In this document: positions 9,125 through 19,217 of the stretch, in pieces | How positions within the stretch are numbered: position 1 is the first letter of the stretch | Layout of the letters: each line of letters starts with the position of its first letter | Assembly: GCF_000698555.1 (NCBI RefSeq) | Contig: NZ_JFHE01000001.1 | Coordinates: 248,001 to 312,000 of the forward strand | Reading direction: 5' to 3' | Length of the DNA: 64,000 nt | Source of the DNA: Caballeronia grimmiae | GTDB taxonomy: Bacteria > Pseudomonadota > Gammaproteobacteria > Burkholderiales > Burkholderiaceae | Notes under the pieces: generated by a model | Seen by the model: the letters and a program-made list of their open reading frames with translations, nothing else | The model's database searches: none | What the model was told of the DNA's origin: nothing | Translations under genes and position numbers: made by a program

Positions 9125-9760
9125 ATGCCGGCTACCGATTCACCGCCCCTTTCACCGAAGCGTCCCGTGCGCCTCGTTCTCGCGTCCAGCTCGCCCTACC
9201 GGCGGGAGTTGCTCGAACGCCTTCGAGTCCCCTTCGACGTCATATCGCCCGATATCGACGAAACGCCGCTTCCCTGCGAAACGCCCGAGGCGACGGCCGT
9301 GCGGCTGTCCATCGCGAAGGCGCGTGCGGCGGCGGATCGCATCGGCGATACGCGCGACGCCATCGTGATCGGTTCCGATCAGGTGGCGACGTTCGACGGC
9401 CGCCAGATCGGCAAGCCCGGCACGCACGAGAACGCCGTCGCACAGCTTCAGGCGATGCGCGCACGCACCGTCGATTTTCACAGCGCGCTTTGCGTTTTCG
9501 ACGCGCGCACGGGCGGCGTGCAATCGGCCGACACCGTGACGCGCGTGCGCTTTCGCGACTACACCGACGACGAGATCGAAGCCTATCTGCGGGCCGAAAC
9601 GCCATACGACTGCGCGGGAAGCGCGAAATCGGAGGGACTGGGCATCGCGCTGCTCGATGCAATCGAGTCCGACGACCCGACCGCGCTCATCGGCTTGCCG
9701 CTCATCGCGCTGACGAAGATGCTGCGCGCCGCCGGTTTCTCACCGCTGGAGGCGGCATGA
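9125..9760 (+). CDS. yceF: Maf-family nucleotide pyrophosphatase (YceF type, m7GTP)
   Basis: 211 aa. Family motifs: LASSSPYRRELLERL near residues 20-34, SPDIDETP, the catalytic GSDQVA block and KPGTHENA. The SSSPYR form with a Tyr rather than Arg/Thr after Pro and the location next to yceD-rpmF both suggest the YceF (7-methyl-GTP pyrophosphatase) branch, as in E. coli. ATG at 9125 was chosen: an upstream in-frame ATG at 9065 would add 20 residues without family similarity. It overlaps the next gene by four bases (ATGA). Confidence 0.9.
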   Translation: MPATDSPPLSPKRPVRLVLASSSPYRRELLERLRVPFDVISPDIDETPLPCETPEATAVRLSIAKARAAADRIGDTRDAIVIGSDQVATFDGRQIGKPGTHENAVAQLQAMRARTVDFHSALCVFDARTGGVQSADTVTRVRFRDYTDDEIEAYLRAETPYDCAGSAKSEGLGIALLDAIESDDPTALIGLPLIALTKMLRAAGFSPLEAA

Positions 9761-10476
9761 GCGGCGTCCTCTATTTGATCCCCAACACCCTGGGCGAAGG
9801 CGACGCCGACGCGCTCGCGCAAGTCTTGCCGGAGCCGGTGCGTGCGCGCGCCGCTGCGCTTGGCTATTACATCGGCGAGAACGCAAAGACAACGCGCGCC
9901 TTTCTGAAAAAAGTCGGCACCCAGCGGCCGATTCAGGAAATCGAAATCCGCGAGCTGAATGTGAACACGCCGCCCGCCGAAATCGACAAGCTGCTCGCGC
10001 CGGTTCTCGCAGGCGCGGACGCCGGCCTCGTCTCGGAGGCGGGCTGCCCCGCTGTCGCCGATCCCGGCGCGCTGCTCGTGCGGCGCGCGCATCAGCGTGG
10101 CGTGAAGGTTGTGCCGTTCGTCGGCCCGAGTTCGATTCTGCTCGCGCTGATGGCATCGGGCATGAACGGCCAGAGCTTCGCGTTCAACGGCTACTTGCCG
10201 GTCGATGCAAGCGAGCGCGGCAAGCGCCTGCGCGAGCTGGAGCAACTGTCGCGCAAGGCGAACCAGACGCAGATATTCATCGAGACGCCCTACCGCAATC
10301 GCGCGATGCTCGACACGCTGATTGCGACCTGCGCGCCGTCGACGCTGATATCCGTGGCGGTCGATCTGACGCTGCCGGGCGAAACCATCGTCACGCGCAC
10401 CGCGGCGGACTGGAAGAAAGCCGCCGCGCCCGATCTGCACAAGCGCCCGGCGATCTTCCTGCTGCTGGCTTCGTAA
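9757..10476 (+). CDS. SAM-dependent methyltransferase, tetrapyrrole methylase (RsmI-like) fold
   Basis: 239 aa. N-terminus LYLIPNTLGEG and the GLVSEAGCPAVADPG block match the small RsmI-like branch of the tetrapyrrole methylase family, and KVVPFVGPSSILLALMASG follows. RsmI 2'-O-methylates C1402 of 16S rRNA, but this protein is a shorter relative and the substrate is not known from sequence. Translation is coupled to yceF by an ATGA overlap. The gene converges on sppA with only four bases between stops. Confidence 0.82.
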   Translation: MSGVLYLIPNTLGEGDADALAQVLPEPVRARAAALGYYIGENAKTTRAFLKKVGTQRPIQEIEIRELNVNTPPAEIDKLLAPVLAGADAGLVSEAGCPAVADPGALLVRRAHQRGVKVVPFVGPSSILLALMASGMNGQSFAFNGYLPVDASERGKRLRELEQLSRKANQTQIFIETPYRNRAMLDTLIATCAPSTLISVAVDLTLPGETIVTRTAADWKKAAAPDLHKRPAIFLLLAS

Positions 10477-10480
10477 AACC

Positions 10481-11449
10481 TCAGCGCAGTTGCAGTTTGC
10501 CGCCGAGCGTCAGCGCGCGCACGGCGGCATCGCCGACGGAAGCCCCGAAGCGTCGCACCACGCGCTCGCCGATGCTTTCCTTCTGCGTGTAATCGACGAT
10601 ATCCGGCTGCTTGATGACTTCCCGCGCGACGTAATTCGCGTCGCCGAAACCATCGGCGAGACCGAGTTCCACGCTCTTCTCGCCCGTCCAGAACATGCCG
10701 GAGAAGAGCTCCGGATCGTCCTTCAGACGCTTGCCGCGGCCCTGCTTCACGGCGTCGATGAACTGTTTGTGGATCGCGTTCAGCATGTCCTGCGCGTGCG
10801 CGGTCATCTGCGGCGTCTCGGGCGAGAACGGATCGAACGCGCCCTTGTTCGCGCCCGACGTATGCATGCGGCGCTCGACGCCCAGCTTGTCCATCAGGCC
10901 GGTGAAGCCGAAGCCGTCCATCAGCACGCCGATCGACCCGACGATGCTAGCGCGATCCACATAAATGCGATCCGCCGCCGCCGCGATGAAGTAACCGCCC
11001 GACGCGCACATGTCGTCGACGACGACGTAAAGCGGCGTCTTCGGATATTTCGCGCGCAGCCGCCCGATCTCGCGATTGACGATGCCCGCCTGCACCGGAC
11101 TGCCGCCCGGGCTATTGATGCGCAGGATCACGCCGGCCGTGCCTTCGTCCTCGAACGCGCTTTCGAGCGCCGCGCCGATGTTGTCGGCGCTGGCGTCGCT
11201 GTTGGCGGAGATTTCGCCTTGCAGGTCGATCAGCGCCGTGTGCTTCGCTGTCTTCGACACGTGATCGCCGGTGAAATCGAACACGCCCCACGCGATGAAC
11301 AGAACGACCGCGAGAAACACGAAGCGAAAAAAGATGCGCCAGCGACGCGCCGCACGCTGCTCGCGGATGGCGGCGAGCGCGATTCGCTCGAGCGCGTCGC
11401 GCTCCCAGTGGTCGTGGCCGCGCGGGTTGGGAGAAAGGTTATCGGACAT
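10481..11449 (-). CDS. sppA: S49 family signal peptide peptidase (SppA)
   Basis: 322 aa membrane serine peptidase thought to digest cleaved signal peptides. One transmembrane segment lies at about residues 38-60 after a basic cytoplasmic N-terminus. The catalytic Ser is in CASGGYFIAAAADRI and the lysine-bearing partner region follows; LRINSPGGSP is also present. The length fits the single-domain S49 form rather than the ~600 aa E. coli form. It is the last gene of an rluC-HAD-Rieske-sppA set on the minus strand. Confidence 0.93.
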   Translation of the reverse strand: MSDNLSPNPRGHDHWERDALERIALAAIREQRAARRWRIFFRFVFLAVVLFIAWGVFDFTGDHVSKTAKHTALIDLQGEISANSDASADNIGAALESAFEDEGTAGVILRINSPGGSPVQAGIVNREIGRLRAKYPKTPLYVVVDDMCASGGYFIAAAADRIYVDRASIVGSIGVLMDGFGFTGLMDKLGVERRMHTSGANKGAFDPFSPETPQMTAHAQDMLNAIHKQFIDAVKQGRGKRLKDDPELFSGMFWTGEKSVELGLADGFGDANYVAREVIKQPDIVDYTQKESIGERVVRRFGASVGDAAVRALTLGGKLQLR

Positions 11450-11496
11450 GCGTGGTCTTCCGGGCGTGCAGCCGCGTCAAAAAAGAGAGAAGGAAA

Positions 11497-11892
11497 TCAG
11501 GCGGGGCGAAGCGTGTCATCGGGCAGCCAGAAGACCGCGCGGCCTTCCGGCGTTTCGCGCTCTTCCACGCTCACGGGCCGAAGGCGCGCGCCGCGACACG
11601 GTCCGCCGACGCATTTGCCGCTGTCGGGCTCGTAGATGGCGCCGTGCGTCGCGCACATCAAGTATAGGCCCGAGCTTTCGAAGAACTGGCCCTCGTTCCA
11701 GTCCAGTTCCATCGGCACGTGCGCGCAACGATTGAGATAGCCGTACGGCTTGCCGTCGTAGCGCACGAAGAAGACCACGGCCTCGCCGCTCGCTTCCCTC
11801 GCCGCCACGCGCACGCCCGCGCCGCCATCGGCCAGTTCGTCCGATGCGCAGACGCGCACCGCTTCATGTCCAGGCTGCAGGGACTCGGTCAT
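11497..11892 (-). CDS. Rieske [2Fe-2S] ferredoxin-like protein
   Basis: 131 aa soluble Rieske-fold protein. The two cluster motifs are visible: C-A-H in NRCAHVPMEL (about residues 56-58) and C-A-T-H in MCATHGAIY (about 79-82). It lacks a membrane anchor and any oxygenase catalytic domain, so it is probably a small electron carrier. Its start overlaps the HAD phosphatase stop by four bases, so the two are translationally coupled. The redox partner is unknown. Confidence 0.9.
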   Translation of the reverse strand: MTESLQPGHEAVRVCASDELADGGAGVRVAAREASGEAVVFFVRYDGKPYGYLNRCAHVPMELDWNEGQFFESSGLYLMCATHGAIYEPDSGKCVGGPCRGARLRPVSVEERETPEGRAVFWLPDDTLRPA

Positions 11893-12548
11893 GCGTGCTC
11901 CCGCAGCCAGCCCGCCAGCGACGCGACGCTATCCGCGCAAAAACGCGGCTGCAACGCCGTGAGCGAATTCGCCGGGTGCGCGCCATACGCGACGCCCACG
12001 CCAGCCGCGCCCGCGTTGATCGCCATCTGCAGGTCGTGAGTCGTGTCGCCGATCATCACCGTGCGCGACAAGTCCTGCCCGAGTTCGCGCGTGAGTTCGT
12101 GGAGCATCGCGGGATGCGGCTTCGAGAAGGTTTCGTCGGCGCAGCGCGTGCCGTCGAACAGGCTCGTCAGCCGCGACTGATCCAGCGCGCGGTTCAGACC
12201 GACGCGGCTCTTGCCCGTTGCGACGGCGAGAAAATAGCCCTCGTCGCGCAATTCCTGCAGCAGTTCACGCACGCCCTTGAACAGCTCGGTTTGCTGGCCG
12301 GTCGTGAGGAAGTGAAAGCGGTAACGCTCGGCGAGACGCGGATAGTCCTTCGGGTCGAGCATCGGCGCGCAGATTTGCAGCGCGTCCTTGAGCCCGAGGC
12401 CGATGACATAGCTCGCGGACTCATCGGCAGGCACCGGCAGCCCCAGGTCGCGGCAGGCCGCCTGAATGCTGCGCGTGATGTGGACGGTCGAATCCATCAG
12501 CGTGCCGTCCCAGTCGAATACGATCAGATCGAATTGCTGCCGCGCCAT
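11889..12548 (-). CDS. HAD-superfamily hydrolase, phosphoglycolate-phosphatase-like
   Basis: 219 aa. HAD motif I is FDWDGTLMDS (nucleophile Asp near residue 11), motif II/III regions VATGKSR and KPHPAMLHEL, and motif IV MIGDTTHDL. The cap domain is inserted after motif I. It resembles Gph/PpaX-type phosphatases, but the substrate cannot be read from sequence. It starts right after rluC (no gap) and overlaps the Rieske gene. Confidence 0.9.
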   Translation of the reverse strand: MARQQFDLIVFDWDGTLMDSTVHITRSIQAACRDLGLPVPADESASYVIGLGLKDALQICAPMLDPKDYPRLAERYRFHFLTTGQQTELFKGVRELLQELRDEGYFLAVATGKSRVGLNRALDQSRLTSLFDGTRCADETFSKPHPAMLHELTRELGQDLSRTVMIGDTTHDLQMAINAGAAGVGVAYGAHPANSLTALQPRFCADSVASLAGWLREHA

Positions 12549-13544
12549 TTATGTCTCTCGATTTTTGAGTTGTTCGATAAAGCGCCGGCACTCCGCCGGA
12601 AGCGGCGCCTCGAATTGCAGCGGCGCACCCGTCGCCGGATGCGTGATTTTCAGGCGATACGCGTGCAGAAACATGCGCTTGAGCGACGGATTCGCGCTCG
12701 GCCGCGCGAGTTCCTTGTTGAGCGGAAAGTCGCCGTATTTGGCGTCGCCCGCGATCGGCAGCCCGATGCTCGCCATGTGCACGCGAATCTGATGCGTGCG
12801 CCCGGTCTTGAGTTCGGCCTCGACCCACGCGTAATCGTCCCATCGCTCGATCAGGTTGAAGACCGTGTGCGACGGCAATCCGTTTTCCTGAACGCGCACG
12901 CGCCGCTCGCCGTCGGCCGCGACGTACTTGTGCAGCGGCGCCTTCACGATGCGCCGCCGTCCCCAGTCGCTCGGCCAGTCACCGTGCCCGAGCGCGTAAT
13001 AACGCTTGTCCATGCGGTTTTCGCGAATCTGCTCATGCAGATTGACGAGCGCCGCGCGCTTTTTCGCGAGCATCAGCACGCCGGACGTTTCCCGGTCCAG
13101 CCGATGCACGAGTTCCAGAAACTTCGCGTGCGGCCGCGCATTCCGTAATTGTTCGATGACGCCGAACGCGACGCCGCTGCCGCCGTGCACCGCCACGCCC
13201 GACGGTTTGTCGATGACGATCATATGGTCGTCTTCGAAAAGAATCGGAAATTCGGCGGCCGGCGCATTGGACGACACCGGCGCTTCGTCGGCTTGGGCGA
13301 CGCGGATCGGCGGCACGCGCACGAGATCGCCCAGTTCCAGGCGGTACGCGGCGTCGATGCGGCCTTTGTTCACGCGCACCTCGCCGCTGCGAAGAATGCG
13401 ATAAATATGGCTTTTCGGGACGCCTTTGCAGACGCGTAAAAGGAAGTTATCGATGCGCTGACCGGCGGCGTTTTCGTCGATTTCGATCATCGACACCTGC
13501 TCACTTGCGACCGGTTTATGGGATTTTTTGCCTAACTCATTCAT
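12549..13544 (-). CDS. rluC: 23S rRNA pseudouridine(955/2504/2580) synthase RluC
   Basis: About 331 aa from the ATG at 13544. An S4 RNA-binding domain comes first (GQRIDNFLLRVCKGVPKSHI), then the RluA-type catalytic domain with the active-site Asp in HRLDRETSGVL and the RTHQIRVH motif near the C-terminus. The frame is open further upstream but the extra residues are not family-like. ATG 13544 has a weak ribosome binding site; an ATG at 13490 preceded by AGGTG is an alternative start. Divergent from rne, as in E. coli. Confidence 0.94.
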   Translation of the reverse strand: MNELGKKSHKPVASEQVSMIEIDENAAGQRIDNFLLRVCKGVPKSHIYRILRSGEVRVNKGRIDAAYRLELGDLVRVPPIRVAQADEAPVSSNAPAAEFPILFEDDHMIVIDKPSGVAVHGGSGVAFGVIEQLRNARPHAKFLELVHRLDRETSGVLMLAKKRAALVNLHEQIRENRMDKRYYALGHGDWPSDWGRRRIVKAPLHKYVAADGERRVRVQENGLPSHTVFNLIERWDDYAWVEAELKTGRTHQIRVHMASIGLPIAGDAKYGDFPLNKELARPSANPSLKRMFLHAYRLKITHPATGAPLQFEAPLPAECRRFIEQLKNRET

Positions 13545-14437
13545 TCTGAATATAATTTGCGAGCAGCCTGAAACGGGCGCGGTAGACGAATACCGCAATC
13601 GAGATTGTTCAGACTGTTCCGGTGCAAGCAATAAATCATTATTTTACTTGTGCCCAGGGTCGGTTGCTCGCCCGGAAAATAGAGCGACGAGTTGCACGCA
13701 CGGCGATATCACCGGCAGGGACGGAGCCCACAGGCGCGTTCGGTCGTGTCGATCGCCGACGGTAACGGATTTCTGGTCAAAAAGAATTTCATCGGCGAGA
13801 AGCGATTGGCGTCCGGACGTACACCCGGATGCCCGCCCGATTCAGCCCTGCCATCGCGCATGGGGCGAAAACGGCACATCGCGGCTCGCCGGTTTGCGAA
13901 CAACTGACGACGCAACCCGCTGCTGCGCTGATTCCGGCGAAGCGCGAGAGGCGAAATAAGCGTCGCATGAGGCGAGACACGGCACGCCGCCGGGAGCACC
14001 TGGCCTGCGGCGGCCGGCGCGGCATGGCCGCGATGGTGAAGATGGGCAACGAAGCATCGCGCCGGTTGCGCGGGACTGCCTCGGCCGCTCTTTGCATCGT
14101 GGCCGCCGTCGGGAGGAAGAAAGGCTCTGTATCAAGAGCGCAGCGGGTTCGGCGCGTCCATTTTGAGACGCGGAACCTCCGCGCCGCCGTCATCCTCGCG
14201 CGGGCTGCATCGCCCTCGGCGCCTCTGTTGTCGCATGTGCCCCATGGCTTCGCCGCCGCTTTCCGGCGCCGCAGCCAGCTTTCGGCAATTCTCCCGCCAG
14301 AAATTCCGCTCCAGCGTGCTTTGTGACAACACACAAAAAGCGTGGCATGCACGCCCTCCCGCTTCGCGCGCCCGATGTCGACTCACCGGCGGCGATTCGC
14401 AAGACGAGGGACGGCAGAGCTGCTCTGGAGCCGTTCA
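13545..14437. other. Long rluC/rne intergenic region
   Basis: 893 bases between divergent rluC and rne. The first ~130 bases next to rluC are AT-richer and contain a TATATT-like -10 for rluC (about 13548-13553). The remainder is GC-rich with several overlapping Arg-rich open frames that look like chance frames. In E. coli a ~360-nt rne leader mediates autoregulation by RNase E; a long leader here may play the same role, but I could not identify the hairpins. Confidence 0.55.
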
Positions 14438-17400
14438 ATGAAACGCATGCTGTTCAATGCGACGCAGCAGGAAGAACTCCGCGTCGCCATCGTCGATGGG
14501 CAGAAGCTCATCGATATCGACATCGAAACCGCCGGGCGCGAACAGCGCAAAGGCAACATCTACAAGGGAGTCGTCACCCGCATCGAGCCGTCGCTCGAAG
14601 CCTGCTTCGTCAACTACGGCGAGGATCGCCACGGCTTTCTGCCGTTCAAGGAAGTCGCCCGCCAGTATTTCCGCGATGGCGTCGACATGCGCTCCGCGCG
14701 CATCCAGGACGCGCTGCGCGAAGGCCAGGAACTCATCGTTCAGGTCGAAAAGGAAGAGCGCGGCAACAAGGGCGCGGCGCTGACCACGTTCATTTCGCTG
14801 GCCGGCCGTTACCTCGTCCTGATGCCCAACAACCCGCGCGGCGGCGGCGTATCGCGCCGGATCGAAGGCGACGAGCGGCAGGAACTGCGCGAAACCATGG
14901 CGCAGCTCGACTTGCCGGAAGGCATGAGCATCATCGCGCGCACGGCGGGTATCGGCCGTTCGGCGGAAGAGCTCCAGTGGGACCTGAACTACCTGATGCA
15001 ACTGTGGCGCGCGATCGAAGCCGCGTCGCAGAGCGGCGTCGCCGGCCAGCCGATGCTGATTTATCTCGAATCGAGCCTCGTCATCCGCGCGATTCGCGAT
15101 TACTTCCAGCCGGACATCGGCGAAATTCTCATCGACACGACCGAAATCCATGACCAGGCGCGCGCCTTCATGGACATCGTGATGCCCGACAACCTCTCGA
15201 AGGTCAAGCGCTATCACGACGACGTGCCGCTCTTCTCGCGCTTCCAGATCGAGCACCAGATCGAAACGGCGTACTCGCGCACGGTGCCGCTGCCGTCGGG
15301 CGGCGCGATCGTGATCGATCACACCGAGGCGCTCGTCGCCATCGACGTGAACTCGGCCCGCGCGACCAAGGGCGCGGACATCGAAGAAACCGCCACGCGC
15401 ACCAATCTCGAAGCCGCCGACGAAGTCGCGCGCCAGTTGCGCCTGCGCGACCTCGGCGGTCTGATCGTGATCGACTTCATCGACATGGAGTCGGCGAAGA
15501 GCCAGCGCGAAGTCGAGCAGCGCCTGAAAGACGCGCTGAAACACGACCGCGCACGCGTTCAGATGGGCAAGATTTCGCGCTTCGGCCTGATGGAACTGTC
15601 GCGCCAGCGCCTGCGTCCGGCGCTGTCGGAAGGCAGCCACGTGACCTGCCCGCGCTGCAACGGAACGGGCCACATCCGCGATACCGAATCGTCCGCGCTG
15701 CAAGTGCTGCGGATCATTCAGGAAGAAGCGATGAAGGAAAACACCGCGGCAATTCACTGCCAGGTGCCGGTCGAAGTGACCGCCTTCCTGCTCAACGAGA
15801 AGCGCTCGGAGATCAACAAGATCGAGTCGCGCTTCAAGGTCAATGTCGTGCTGATCCCGAACAAGCATCTGGAGACGCCGCATTACAAGCTGGAACGTCT
15901 GCGTCACGACGATGCCCGCCTCGACGAGCCGCGCTCGTCGTGGAAGATGGCCGTCGCAGCGGCGAGCGAACTCGAGTCGGAAACCGGCTACAGCAAGCGC
16001 AGCGAGGAAGTGAAGCCGAAGCAGGAAGCGGCGGTCAAGGGCATCACGCCCGAAAAGCCGGCGCCGAGCGCGCCGGTGAAGCCCGCGCCTGTCGAAGCCG
16101 TGGCCCCCGCGCCTGCGCCGGCCCCGGTTGCGGCGAGCGGCGGTTTCATCGGCTGGATCAAGAATCTCTTCGGCATTCAGCCGGAAGTGAAGCCGGCTCC
16201 GGCGCCCGTCGAAGCTCAACCGGCGACGCGTCCGCAACGTGAACGCACGGAACGCGGTGAGCGTGGCGAGCGCACGGGCGGCGGCGACCGCAATCGCAAT
16301 CGCCGTGGCGGCGCCGCACGCGAAGGCGCGGCGGCGGGCGCCGCTGGCGCCGCGACCGGCGGCAATGGCGCTGGCCGTCAAGGCGCGCGTCGTGAAGACC
16401 GCGAAGTGCGCAGCGGACGCGAAGGCCGCGAGCTGCGTGAAGTGCGTGAGCCGCGCGAAGCACGCGAAGCACGCGAGGCTCGTGAACCGCGCGAAGCACG
16501 CGAACCGCGCGAAGTGCGTGAACCGCGCGAGGCCCGCGAACCCCGTGAGGCGCGCGAGCCGCGTGAAACCCGCGAACGCGGACAGGATCGCAACGCCGAA
16601 CGGGCAGCGCGTCCGGAAGCCGCCGAGCGTCCGGAACGCCGTGAGCGTGCGGAGCGTCCCGAGCGTGCGGAACGCGGTGAGCGCGTCGAACGTACGGAAC
16701 GCACGGAGCGGACGGAACGAGCCGAGCGCACCGAAGGAGCCGAGCGCGCGCAACGCCCCGAGCGCGCCGAGCGTCCGGAGCGCGGCGAGCGCCGCAAGCC
16801 TCAGCCCGAAGCAGCCGTCGAGGCGCTGACGCCGTCGGAGCCGATTGATTCCGATATCGTCGATGCAGCGCAATTCAACGCCGATGCCGAGCAAGGCGTC
16901 GACGCGTTCGCCGATCAGGCCGCCGCACGCGATGGCGAAGAGCGCCGCCGCCGTCGACGTGGCCGTCGTGGCGGCCGCCGCGATCGTGACGAAGAAGGCA
17001 CGACGGTGAATCACGCCGCCGATGTCGCGGAAGCCGAAGGCGCAGCCGACAGCATGTCCGCGCAAGCCGGCGTGTTCGACGCAGAAGCCGCGCAGGAAGC
17101 GTCCGCTCGTCGCGAACCGCGTCCTGCCGCCGCCGACAAGCCGGTTACGGAAAGCCGCGAAGTGAAGCCGGTGGAATCCGCGCCGGTCGTCGCGGAAGTG
17201 CCGCCCGCACAGGCCGAGGCTGCGGCTGAGGCAAACGTCGAAACGAAGCCTGAGACGAAGCCGGAACCGGCGCAAGCGCCGCAAGCCGTCGCGTCGACGG
17301 TGGACATCTTCGCGAAGCCCGCGCCCGCTGTGGCAGTCGAAAACCCGTTCGGTCCGACGCCGCACGTGTCGGAAACGAAGCCCGCCGACCCGTTCGCCTC

Positions 17401-17899
17401 TGCTACGGCAGAAGCGTCCGTGCCTGCTCAGGCGGCCGCCGAAGCCGAACCGGAAGCTGCGGAGCTGTCGCAACCGCTGAAGCCGGCGGCCATCGCCAGC
17501 ACGCCGGAGGCGACCGCAGTCGAGCCGATCAAGGCCGAACCGGGAGCGGCAGCGACGGAGCGCGCGGAACCCGTGGCGATCGAAGCCGAGCCGGTGAAAA
17601 CCGAAGCGGTCGAACCGACGCCGGCGGCCACGGCGGTATCGGCTGCAACGGCTGCAACGCCCGCGCCGACGGAAAAGCCGGCGGCGCCGGCAACGTCGAC
17701 GGGAACGGACGCCCTGAAGCCGATGCTTGAAACCGCTGGCCTCGTGTGGGTCGGCACGGACGCGAACAAGCTGCGCGAAGCAAGCGCCGCAGCCGCGAGC
17801 GAGCCGCAGCCGGCGCGCGTGCCGCGCGAGCGCAAGCCGCTCCCGCCGCTCGACTCCGCGCCGATGCAGCAAGTGGAAACTGGCAAGGACGCGCACTGA
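14438..17899 (+). CDS. rne: Ribonuclease E
   Basis: 1153 aa endoribonuclease, core of RNA decay and rRNA/tRNA processing. Start ATG at 14438 ([13 protein letters not shown]) has GGAG eight bases upstream. The S1 domain lies at ~37-120, catalytic aspartates in VAIDVNSA and LIVIDFIDM, and the zinc-link cysteines in CPRCNGTG begin at residue 404, the same number as in E. coli. The C-terminal half is disordered: a basic linker, a hydrophobic patch [12 protein letters not shown] near 568-580, an Arg/Glu repeat tract at ~649-788, the basic stretch [19 protein letters not shown], then Ala/Pro/Glu-rich sequence to the end. The tail presumably scaffolds a degradosome; partners are not predictable here. 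Confidence 0.98.
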   Translation: MKRMLFNATQQEELRVAIVDGQKLIDIDIETAGREQRKGNIYKGVVTRIEPSLEACFVNYGEDRHGFLPFKEVARQYFRDGVDMRSARIQDALREGQELIVQVEKEERGNKGAALTTFISLAGRYLVLMPNNPRGGGVSRRIEGDERQELRETMAQLDLPEGMSIIARTAGIGRSAEELQWDLNYLMQLWRAIEAASQSGVAGQPMLIYLESSLVIRAIRDYFQPDIGEILIDTTEIHDQARAFMDIVMPDNLSKVKRYHDDVPLFSRFQIEHQIETAYSRTVPLPSGGAIVIDHTEALVAIDVNSARATKGADIEETATRTNLEAADEVARQLRLRDLGGLIVIDFIDMESAKSQREVEQRLKDALKHDRARVQMGKISRFGLMELSRQRLRPALSEGSHVTCPRCNGTGHIRDTESSALQVLRIIQEEAMKENTAAIHCQVPVEVTAFLLNEKRSEINKIESRFKVNVVLIPNKHLETPHYKLERLRHDDARLDEPRSSWKMAVAAASELESETGYSKRSEEVKPKQEAAVKGITPEKPAPSAPVKPAPVEAVAPAPAPAPVAASGGFIGWIKNLFGIQPEVKPAPAPVEAQPATRPQRERTERGERGERTGGGDRNRNRRGGAAREGAAAGAAGAATGGNGAGRQGARREDREVRSGREGRELREVREPREAREAREAREPREAREPREVREPREAREPREAREPRETRERGQDRNAERAARPEAAERPERRERAERPERAERGERVERTERTERTERAERTEGAERAQRPERAERPERGERRKPQPEAAVEALTPSEPIDSDIVDAAQFNADAEQGVDAFADQAAARDGEERRRRRRGRRGGRRDRDEEGTTVNHAADVAEAEGAADSMSAQAGVFDAEAAQEASARREPRPAAADKPVTESREVKPVESAPVVAEVPPAQAEAAAEANVETKPETKPEPAQAPQAVASTVDIFAKPAPAVAVENPFGPTPHVSETKPADPFASATAEASVPAQAAAEAEPEAAELSQPLKPAAIASTPEATAVEPIKAEPGAAATERAEPVAIEAEPVKTEAVEPTPAATAVSAATAATPAPTEKPAAPATSTGTDALKPMLETAGLVWVGTDANKLREASAAAASEPQPARVPRERKPLPPLDSAPMQQVETGKDAH
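16381..16800 (+). repeat. Arg/Glu low-complexity repeat tract inside rne
   Basis: Codes for about 140 residues dominated by Arg and Glu with Pro/Ala at fixed spacing: first REPREA-type hexads, then ERPERAER- and [12 protein letters not shown] units. The DNA shows matching imperfect repeats of gcgcgaa/cgtgaa. Such tracts can form a charged single helix or an RNA-binding region, and are prone to slippage. Confidence 0.85.
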
Positions 17900-17943
17900 G
17901 CGCAATCACGCGGCCGGCAACGCTGGCTGTGTGAGCAGTAACG

Positions 17944-17977
17944 AAAACGCCATCGATTTCGGTCGATGGCGTTTTTT
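17944..17977 (+). terminator. Intrinsic terminator after rne
   Basis: Stem AAAACGCCATCGA (17944-17956), loop TTTCGG, complementary arm TCGATGGCG then TTTTTT (to 17976). A long perfect stem with a T run, 45 bases after the rne stop. Confidence 0.9.
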
Positions 17978-18095
17978 ATTGCGCAGCGATAGTGGAAAGC
18001 CCGAGCCGGCGCGTCGCGGGCGGCGCCGACCCGGCAGGCGCGCTTCCGCTAAAATGAAACAATTCCGCATCGTTCCCACCGAGCTCCAACGCCTT

Positions 18096-19202
18096 ATGTC
18101 CCGACGCATCATCCCTCTCGCCGATGTCAGCGCGATTCCGGATTACTCCGGCGATGCATCGTCGCCTTCCGGGCTGCTGACGGACACGCTCGCGCGCCCC
18201 TTGCGCGACTTGCGCATATCGGTGACGGACCGGTGCAACTTCCGCTGCGTCTACTGCATGCCGCGCGAAGTATTCGACAAGGATTACCAGTTTCTCCCGC
18301 ATTCGGCGCTGCTGTCGTTCGAGGAAATCGAGCGGCTCGCGCGGGTGTTCGTCGCGCATGGCGTCGAGAAAATCCGGCTCACGGGCGGCGAACCGCTGCT
18401 GCGCAAGAACCTTGAATTCCTGATCGAACCCCTGGCGCTTCTGCACACGCCCGAAGGCCGCCCGCTCGACATCACGCTGACCACCAACGGTTCGCTGCTC
18501 GCGCGCAAGGCCCAGTCGCTCAAGGATGCGGGCTTGTCGCGCGTCACCGTCAGTCTCGACGCGCTCGACGATGCGCTATTTCGCCGCATGAACGACGCCG
18601 ATTTCGCCGTCGCCGACGTGCTCGACGGCATCGCGGCCGCGCAAGCGGTGGGACTCGCGCCTGTGAAGGTCAACATGGTCGTGAAGCGCGGCACGAACGA
18701 TCAGGAAATCGTCCCGATGGCGCGGCACTTCAAGGGAAGCGGCGCGATTCTGCGGTACATCGAATACATGGATGTCGGCGCGTCGAACGGCTGGAACATG
18801 AGCGAAGTGCTGGCGTCGGCGCAGGTCGTCGAGCGGATCGCGGAGCATTTTCCGCTCGTGCCGCTCGAAGCACACACCGCCGCTGAAACGGCGCAGCGCT
18901 GGGGTTATCGCGATGGCGGCGGCGAAATCGGCGTCATTTCGAGCGTGACGCGTGCGTTTTGCGGCTCGTGCACGCGCGCGCGGCTGTCGACCGAAGGCAA
19001 GCTGTACCTCTGCCTCTTCGCGACGGCCGGCCACGATCTGCGCGGACTTATCCGCGGCGGCGCAAGCGACGAGACCGTCGCGACCGCTATCGCGCGCGTC
19101 TGGGAAGCGCGCGGCGACCGCTACTCGCAGTTGCGCGGCAGCGCTTCGGCGGCGGTGCGCGAAGACGGGCCGCGCGTCGAAATGTCGTATATCGGCGGCT
19201 GA
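18096..19202 (+). CDS. moaA: GTP 3',8-cyclase MoaA (molybdenum cofactor biosynthesis)
   Basis: Radical SAM enzyme that starts molybdopterin synthesis from GTP. 368 aa. The N-terminal cluster motif is CNFRCVYC, the C-terminal cluster cysteines are in [20 protein letters not shown], and the protein ends in Gly-Gly, as required in MoaA. ATG 18096 ([10 protein letters not shown]) fits family starts; ATG 18054 is in frame, but the TAAAAT around it looks more like a -10 box. Followed by mobA and moeA. Confidence 0.95.
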   Translation: MSRRIIPLADVSAIPDYSGDASSPSGLLTDTLARPLRDLRISVTDRCNFRCVYCMPREVFDKDYQFLPHSALLSFEEIERLARVFVAHGVEKIRLTGGEPLLRKNLEFLIEPLALLHTPEGRPLDITLTTNGSLLARKAQSLKDAGLSRVTVSLDALDDALFRRMNDADFAVADVLDGIAAAQAVGLAPVKVNMVVKRGTNDQEIVPMARHFKGSGAILRYIEYMDVGASNGWNMSEVLASAQVVERIAEHFPLVPLEAHTAAETAQRWGYRDGGGEIGVISSVTRAFCGSCTRARLSTEGKLYLCLFATAGHDLRGLIRGGASDETVATAIARVWEARGDRYSQLRGSASAAVREDGPRVEMSYIGG

Positions 19203-19217
19203 ACGGACGCGCCGCTC

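Noticed and set aside
13789..14352. Open frames of 165-187 codons on both strands in the rluC/rne gap.
   Set aside because: Arg/Ala/Pro-rich translations, no ribosome binding site of note, overlapping in all frames; typical chance frames at high GC.
16381..16800. Regular short repeats in rne, considered as a CRISPR array or minisatellite.
   Set aside because: Repeats are in frame and code for an Arg/Glu tract; no spacers of constant length and no cas genes.
14435..17905. A 1156-codon open frame antisense to rne.
   Set aside because: It is the mirror of the rne coding frame in high-GC DNA; the Leu/Arg/Phe/His-rich product has no family motif, and rne has clear catalytic residues on the plus strand.
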